This document shows positions 42,487 to 47,737 of a stretch of 47,737 nt of DNA, one piece after another. The position numbers and the translations under genes were made by a program. The DNA comes from Candidatus Zixiibacteriota bacterium. Lineage in GTDB: Bacteria > Zixibacteria > MSB-5A5 > GN15 > JAAZOE01. The first letter of the stretch is position 1. Each line of letters opens with the position of its first letter. A model generated the notes under the pieces. The model was not told where the DNA came from and searched no databases. It saw nothing but the letters and a program-made list of their open reading frames with translations. The stretch covers positions 1 to 47,737 of the forward strand of contig DAOUTW010000033.1 in the NCBI GenBank assembly GCA_030668485.1, given 5' to 3'.

Positions 42487-44217
42487 TTAGACAACTAATG
42501 ATTCTGAGGGTATGGGGGCTTTCTGAAGATCAACTGGAATGGTAACTTTTAAGACTTCATCGATAGTGGTAATACCCTGGGAAACCAGTTCCATCCCGGC
42601 AGCATTGAGCGGCGTGTAACCATTTCGCGAAGCCTCGGCCTTGATGACTCCCTCCGATTCCCGACCCAGAATCATCTCCTTGATTTTTTCGCTGACACCG
42701 ACAAGTTCGTAAAGCCCGGTCAAACCGGCATAACCGGTACCGCGGCATTTACGACAGCCGGTCCCATGATAGAACTTGGTCTCCGATATCTGATCGGACC
42801 CGTTGATTCGTTCCTTAATCTTCGGAGATATCTCCGTTTCTTCTTTGCATTCGCTGCAGATAGTTCGTACCAGTCGTTGAGCCAAAACCGCTTCCACCGC
42901 CGAGGATACCAGGTATGGTTCGATACCCATATCAATCAATCGGGTAATCGTCGCGATGGCATCATTGGTATGAATGGTCGATAGCACCAGATGCCCTGTC
43001 AGAGCGGCCCTTATCGCAATTGCCGCAGTATCGGTGTCACGAATTTCTCCGACCATTATAATATCGGGATTCTGCCGCAGGATGGAGCGTAGGGCAGATG
43101 TGAAAAGCAACCCTGCCTTTTCGTTAATCTGCACCTGATTGATCAATGGTAATGAAAACTCGACCGGGTCCTCAACCGTAATGATATTTTTCTCGATGCT
43201 GTTTATTTCTTGCAGCGAAGCATATAAGGTCGAAGTTTTACCCGAAGAGGTGGGGCCGGAGATCAGAATCAACCCTTCCGGTTTCTGAATATGCTGCTGC
43301 CAGGAATCGAGTAGGGGCGACTTCATCCCAAGATCGGGAAGCCCCATCTTTAGATTTTTCTTATCCAGAATTCTGATGACCACTTTTTCGCCATGAATGG
43401 TCGGCAGCGTCGAAACGCGCAGATCAACATCGCGATCCTCAAATTGTATCGACATCCGTCCGTCCTGGGGCAGCCGCTTTTCCGAAACGTCAAGATCGGA
43501 TGCTATCTTGACTCGGGAAATTACCTCGGCCTGAAGTTTTTTGGGCGGTGCCGCCTCTTCTCGCATTATTCCGTTTACCCGATACCTGATTCTCAATTGC
43601 CGCTCATCAGGTTCGAAATGAACATCGGAAGCTCCGTCTCGTATGGCCCGGGTCAGAATCAGGTTGACAAGTTTGACAACCGTGCTGTCGCCGGAAACAA
43701 CCTCGCCCGATTGAAGCACTATCGATTCTTCCGATGGGTTGTCATCGATATCCTTACCGAGAATATCCCGAACCGAATCGGCCACCGAATAATAACGCTC
43801 AATCGCCTCGGTTACCGCCTTCTCACCAACCATGGTCCGCTTGATAATACACTTGGTGATATATTTAATCTGATCAAGGGCGATTACGTTTAGCGGGTCG
43901 GCCATAGCAACTGTCAGGGTATTGCCCAGCTTGAATACTGGCAGAACTTTATGCCTTTTGGCTACATCGACCGGAATGTTCGAAATCACATTAGGATTGA
44001 TTACCACCGAAGAGAGATTCAGTTTGGGGATATTTAGACGTTCCGCAACCACCTCGACCAGTTGATCCTCACTGATCACCCCGGTGTCCAGCAGGATATT
44101 CCCCAGCTTTTTACCCGACGATTTCTGAATACTGAGGGCGGTTTTAAGCTGGTCTTCAGTGATATAACCCTTCTCAAGGAGAAGAGAGCCGGTTTTCTTT
44201 TGAGTTTCAGTGCTCAT
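42487..44217 (-). CDS. pilB: Type IV pilus assembly / type II secretion ATPase (PilB/GspE)
   Basis: 576 residues, first gene of the pilus operon. Two MshEN/GspE N-terminal segments (about 8-60 and 60-150; RLNIPKLNLSSVVI), a type that may bind cyclic-di-GMP in relatives. The AAA core has Walker A GPTSSGKTS, Asp box, Walker B-like PDIIMVGEIRD and His box LVLSTIHTNDA. A tetracysteine zinc motif (CSEC and CRKC, about 455-500) is characteristic of PilB/GspE. It powers extension of pilus or pseudopilus. No PilT-like retraction ATPase is in the window. Confidence 0.96.
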   Translation of the reverse strand: MSTETQKKTGSLLLEKGYITEDQLKTALSIQKSSGKKLGNILLDTGVISEDQLVEVVAERLNIPKLNLSSVVINPNVISNIPVDVAKRHKVLPVFKLGNTLTVAMADPLNVIALDQIKYITKCIIKRTMVGEKAVTEAIERYYSVADSVRDILGKDIDDNPSEESIVLQSGEVVSGDSTVVKLVNLILTRAIRDGASDVHFEPDERQLRIRYRVNGIMREEAAPPKKLQAEVISRVKIASDLDVSEKRLPQDGRMSIQFEDRDVDLRVSTLPTIHGEKVVIRILDKKNLKMGLPDLGMKSPLLDSWQQHIQKPEGLILISGPTSSGKTSTLYASLQEINSIEKNIITVEDPVEFSLPLINQVQINEKAGLLFTSALRSILRQNPDIIMVGEIRDTDTAAIAIRAALTGHLVLSTIHTNDAIATITRLIDMGIEPYLVSSAVEAVLAQRLVRTICSECKEETEISPKIKERINGSDQISETKFYHGTGCRKCRGTGYAGLTGLYELVGVSEKIKEMILGRESEGVIKAEASRNGYTPLNAAGMELVSQGITTIDEVLKVTIPVDLQKAPIPSESLVV

Positions 44218-44315
44218 AGTTTATTGTTTGCTATTATTTGCTATTATTATCGGTTAACAACCGATATACTTGATGAAAGAACCTTAATACCGACACCGAC
44301 AGGCGACCAACTGGA

Positions 44316-45959
44316 ATGAGAAGTTGTTTTTTTGAAATAAATGGCAAAAGATTTCTTTTGGGTGTCATCCTCACCCTTACATTGTTCCTGTCGATCAGTC
44401 GGGGAGACAATTTGGCCTCGACGGCTGAATCGAATCCGCCTGTCTCTGGCCAGATCATCGATTCAGTCGAAATCGGTGCCGAAAATGTTTTCGACCTCAC
44501 CGAACCGCGATATAACAATTTCCTTTTCCGGCTGGCCAATAAAACTCACATCGTAACCCGAAAATCAGTGATCCGAAGGGAGCTTCTTTTGGGTCCGGGC
44601 GATATCTTTGACACCGCCCTGGTCAATGAGAGCATCCGAAACCTGCGCCGGCTGCCATATCTGTTTAAAACCGATATCACTATGAAAGAAGGGGACCGGG
44701 GTGAAAATATCATGGTCGTGAACACTTCCGACAAATGGACCATTGTCGGCGGCCTCTCTTTTCACCGTACCGGAGGTCGTGACGATCTCCAGATAGGTCT
44801 CGAGGAAAACAATCTGCTCGGACAGGGAATCTTTCTTTCCAACGATTATATGATTCTGGAAAACGATCGCGATTTCTATCAAATTGAATTGTCTGAGAAA
44901 CGTTTCATGGGAAAAGGCCTGGCACTCGGTTTTTTCTATTCCGATAATCCACGGGCAGGGCAAATCTCAATGTTCCTGGGGCGACCGTTCTACTCCCTGA
45001 GTCAAAACTTCTCCGGTGAAATAAGATTCCTCAGACTCAATAACCGTCTCGATTATTATCCTTCAGGATCGCTGGCAGCTCAGGATAGATACCGTAAACG
45101 TAGATTGCAATTAACTATGGCATATAGGAATGGGCCGTGTCATGTAAAGTATCGCATTACTACTAAATATGAATACTCCGACCTCGAATCAACTGGGTTG
45201 AATGTCTATGACTCCACCGCCTTCACCATTCTGCCGACCGCTTCCGACGACTCTCTGTTTCATTACTTTCAGGGCTCTTTGCGAATCCGCCAGATCAAAT
45301 ATGTAGTCTTCAACCGCCTCAATCGATTCCATAAAGTGGAAGATGTTAACCTCGGATTGGATGCTCAAGTCTCTTATGGCCAGGCTCAACAACCGGGGTT
45401 CCATGGCCCGGTTTATCATTACATGGCCTATTGGCCCCAATATACTGTCGCCTTTAATCGTCAATTATTGATTTTCGGGATTCACCATGAAGTATGGTAT
45501 TCCGGGTCGTCATGTCTAAGAGAAAAAGTCAATCTGTACTTTAAAGGATACAGTCAAGTCAATTATAATAACACTATTGCGCTGGGTGTGAGATTCCATT
45601 CACATCGTCTTCGTGATAAATATTTTACCCTTTATCTCGATGAGGATAACGGTCTGAGAGGTTACCCGGCCTATCTCTACAATGGCGAAGATCGCCTGAT
45701 TATTAATATTGAAAATCGTTTTTTCTCCGATTTGGAGATCTTTTCAGTCGGTGTAGGCGGGGCGGTCTTTGCCGATATAGGAAGTATATGGGCACGAGAC
45801 AGCCGGCTGACACTGTCAGAAACTCGTTCGGCGGTAGGGATGGGATTGCGTTTTGGAATCAGTCGCAGCACCCAGGGCGAGGTTCTCAGGGTCGACCTGG
45901 CCTATGCCGTGGATCGAAAAAGCTGGCAATTGTCGGTTGGAACCGGTCAGTTTTTCTAA
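44316..45959 (+). CDS. POTRA-barrel outer-membrane protein of the BamA/TamA superfamily
   Basis: 547 residues. Signal peptide (about 1-30), then one POTRA-like domain (about 70-130; LLLGPGDIFDTALVNESIRNLRRLPYLFKTDI is the typical helix-strand signature). A 16-strand-type barrel follows (about 140-547) with the conserved LRGYP motif in lid loop L6 (NGLRGYPAYLYNGEDR, about 450) and a C-terminal Phe-Phe. Having one POTRA rather than five makes it unlike a housekeeping BamA; it may serve a lipid- or protein-translocating TamA/Toc75-like role. It diverges from pilB with about 100 bases between. Start ATG with GGA upstream. Confidence 0.9.
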   Translation: MRSCFFEINGKRFLLGVILTLTLFLSISRGDNLASTAESNPPVSGQIIDSVEIGAENVFDLTEPRYNNFLFRLANKTHIVTRKSVIRRELLLGPGDIFDTALVNESIRNLRRLPYLFKTDITMKEGDRGENIMVVNTSDKWTIVGGLSFHRTGGRDDLQIGLEENNLLGQGIFLSNDYMILENDRDFYQIELSEKRFMGKGLALGFFYSDNPRAGQISMFLGRPFYSLSQNFSGEIRFLRLNNRLDYYPSGSLAAQDRYRKRRLQLTMAYRNGPCHVKYRITTKYEYSDLESTGLNVYDSTAFTILPTASDDSLFHYFQGSLRIRQIKYVVFNRLNRFHKVEDVNLGLDAQVSYGQAQQPGFHGPVYHYMAYWPQYTVAFNRQLLIFGIHHEVWYSGSSCLREKVNLYFKGYSQVNYNNTIALGVRFHSHRLRDKYFTLYLDEDNGLRGYPAYLYNGEDRLIINIENRFFSDLEIFSVGVGGAVFADIGSIWARDSRLTLSETRSAVGMGLRFGISRSTQGEVLRVDLAYAVDRKSWQLSVGTGQFF

Positions 45960-46111
45960 AAAGATGGAACCGACTGGGGCCAATAAGCTGTTATAATAGA
46001 AAAAGTTGGTTAAACATTGCACTTGACTCTAAGGTGAAAAGCGGTAACTTATTATTATGAGATAGTGTACTCATGATTACACCGCCGTAATACTGCATCA
46101 GAAGGAAAATT

Positions 46112-47737
46112 ATGCTGCCGATCAGGACAGAAAATCTTATCAGACAAGTGTTGATAATGGTCGCTTTGATGACCGTTTGTTCCGGTATTGTATATGCCGG
46201 TGACGGAACCGGCAGTTTTGCCATAATTGACAATGCTTATGAGAGCGGTAAAATAGACCGAACCGAGATGCTCTTCGAGCAGATGAAGGCGTTTTTTGCA
46301 CCCCAGGACCTGGCCAGCGAATACAAGACCACCTCTCCGACCCTAATCAAATCCGGTACCGCCCTGGTGATGGAGGTCTATGATAGTTGGGACAATTTTA
46401 CTCCCGATCAACAAACTTTGATGAGTTCCTACCTGGGACGCTTGGAAAAGCAATGTACCTATGACACGCCAGGAGGATTTTTTAAGATCCAATATGACAC
46501 TTCCGGCGGCGAGCCGGTTCCCGATGAAGACCTCGACGATGATTCGATTCCCGATTATGTGGAAAGAACCGCCATATATCTTGACAGCGCCTTCAGCTCT
46601 TATTCCGCTATGGGATATTTGCCACCGCCTTCGGACGACGGTGCCGGAGGTGACGATAAATATGATGTTTACCTCGTCTCCATATCTGGTTATGGAATGA
46701 CCGCGCCCGACGGAGCCGGCGACAGCGTATGGAATGATTCCAAAAGTTATATCTGGATACATAACTCTTTTGACCAACCCTGGTTTCCTGCCAATGATGA
46801 TCCCGAAGGCGACATCATCGGCGCCCAAAAAGTAACCTGCGCTCATGAATTCTTTCATGCCACTCAATTGGCCTATGTGTACGATTATTCGGAATTCGTA
46901 TGGATAATGGAATCGTCGGCTACCTGGATGGAAGAAGTTCTCTTTCCCGAGGTCAACGACAATTACAATTATCTGCCATACTTCTTCACCAAACCTGATG
47001 TCGGCCTCACTATTGATGATATCTTTCAGAAATACGGGCTTTTCATTTGGTCCGCCTTCTTGTGGCAGAAATATGACGAATCTGTTATGCTCCACCTCTG
47101 GGAGGCCAGTCGCTACAATAATTCGCGCACTTCCACCGATTCGGCTCTGGCCCCTCACGGTAGCTCTTTAACCGGAATCTTTCCCGAGTTCACCATCTGG
47201 AACTATTATACCGGCGAGCGGGCCATTCCCGGTATGTACTTTGCCGATGCCGCCGATTATCCAGCCATCGAAATCGATCAATCATTACCGACCCTGGTGA
47301 ATGATTCGATCCAACCGATAGACGCCCCCGATGGTTTAGCCTGCAATTATATCCAATTGGAAGTGGACGTCACAGCATCTGGAATCCTGGAGATTCTCCT
47401 TGAAGGAAGTCTTCTGGTCCGATGGGGGAACACCGCCATTTTTACTGATATAGGTGACGACACAATTATCACGGAAATCAGCGATGTTACCGATCCGATT
47501 TATATCTATCTGCCTTTTATAGAAGATTATGATACGGTCACGATTATGCCGACAGTCATATCTCATTACCTGATCGAGAACAACTACTACCTCAGTACCA
47601 AATTACAGCCGTATGGCGACGCTAATTTCGATCGGGATGCCAATGTCGGTGATGCCACCTATCTGATAAATTATGTGTTTTTCGGCGGGCCGGCTCCGGT
47701 TCCGATCGTTGAAAGCGGCGATGCCAACTGCGACAAC
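46112..47737 (+). CDS. Secreted HExxH metalloprotease-like protein with C-terminal dockerin (cut by window edge)
   Basis: Open from the ATG at 46112 (AGAAGGAAAATT upstream) to the window end, 542 codons without a stop. Signal peptide about 1-29. The domain around residues 235-285 contains HEFFHATQLAY with His245 and His249 as zinc ligands and Glu246 as general base, followed by ESSATWMEE, whose second Glu may be the third ligand. This resembles the MXAN_6640 group of putative metalloproteases. A beta-rich part follows and the first dockerin-type loop GDANFDRDANVGDATYLINYVF ends with GDANCDN at the edge; the final residues lie outside the window. Confidence 0.88.
   Translation, partial: MLPIRTENLIRQVLIMVALMTVCSGIVYAGDGTGSFAIIDNAYESGKIDRTEMLFEQMKAFFAPQDLASEYKTTSPTLIKSGTALVMEVYDSWDNFTPDQQTLMSSYLGRLEKQCTYDTPGGFFKIQYDTSGGEPVPDEDLDDDSIPDYVERTAIYLDSAFSSYSAMGYLPPPSDDGAGGDDKYDVYLVSISGYGMTAPDGAGDSVWNDSKSYIWIHNSFDQPWFPANDDPEGDIIGAQKVTCAHEFFHATQLAYVYDYSEFVWIMESSATWMEEVLFPEVNDNYNYLPYFFTKPDVGLTIDDIFQKYGLFIWSAFLWQKYDESVMLHLWEASRYNNSRTSTDSALAPHGSSLTGIFPEFTIWNYYTGERAIPGMYFADAADYPAIEIDQSLPTLVNDSIQPIDAPDGLACNYIQLEVDVTASGILEILLEGSLLVRWGNTAIFTDIGDDTIITEISDVTDPIYIYLPFIEDYDTVTIMPTVISHYLIENNYYLSTKLQPYGDANFDRDANVGDATYLINYVFFGGPAPVPIVESGDANCDN

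Noticed and set aside
46343-47158. 271-residue minus-strand ORF
   Set aside because: It is antisense to the metalloprotease gene, which has a signal peptide, HEFFH motif and dockerin; the minus-strand frame has none of these and no ribosome site.

Overview
The window looks like a chromosome segment of a Gram-negative (diderm), uncultivated-type bacterium. Evidence for two membranes: a BamA/TamA-like barrel, a DUF5916-type barrel, an OmpA-family lipoprotein and a type IV pilus secretin. Many secreted proteins end in paired dockerin-like calcium-binding repeats, although no cohesin or cellulosome gene is visible. That habit, together with archaeal-type GatDE, suggests a candidate phylum of the FCB neighbourhood (Zixibacteria-like). 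This taxonomic guess is inference from gene content only. No rRNA, tRNA, CRISPR array, transposase or integrase was recognised.

Layout. 1-578 is non-coding. 579-4319 (minus) is a four-gene cobamide operon: MttB-like methyltransferase, MetH-activation-domain protein, corrinoid protein and homocysteine S-methyltransferase. Together they look like a split methionine synthase fed by a methylated amine. 4489-10359 (minus) holds a DUF5916 outer-membrane protein with a LacI-type operator upstream, an exported NodB-like deacetylase and an exported peptidylarginine-deiminase-like protein with a dockerin. A lysine-rich zinc-motif protein follows with a near-consensus promoter. 11178-14550 (plus) is gatE-gatD.

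14632-19304 (minus) is the most interesting part. Two 467-codon secreted thioredoxin-fold/PKD/dockerin proteins lie in tandem. The upstream copy has a CxxC motif. In the downstream copy the first Cys codon is an in-frame TGA (WUPNC), directly followed by a bacterial SECIS-like hairpin. I read this as one selenoprotein gene that normal gene calling splits into two ORFs. A small protein with a Gly/Cys-rich tail and a predicted barrel protein follow on the same strand.

19826-31578 contains an IPTL-CTERM-like surface protein, an AzgA-type purine permease, a tandem degenerate S41 peptidase-like protein, a thrombospondin-3/dockerin protein and a 1631-residue secreted protein with an internal triplication and a PQQ-like propeller. 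32094-36291 has an OmpA-like lipoprotein, a GYD-domain protein, a coiled-coil membrane-anchored protein, a sigma-region-4-like regulator, a 57-residue ORF behind a leader that can fold over its ribosome binding site, and a rhodanese/MauE-DoxX pair. 36281-44217 (minus) is a compact type IV pilus/type II secretion-like operon: PilB, PilC, two pilins, a PilM-PilN fusion, PilO, PilP and PilQ. The window ends with a BamA/TamA-like protein and a secreted HExxH metalloprotease with a dockerin cut by the window edge.
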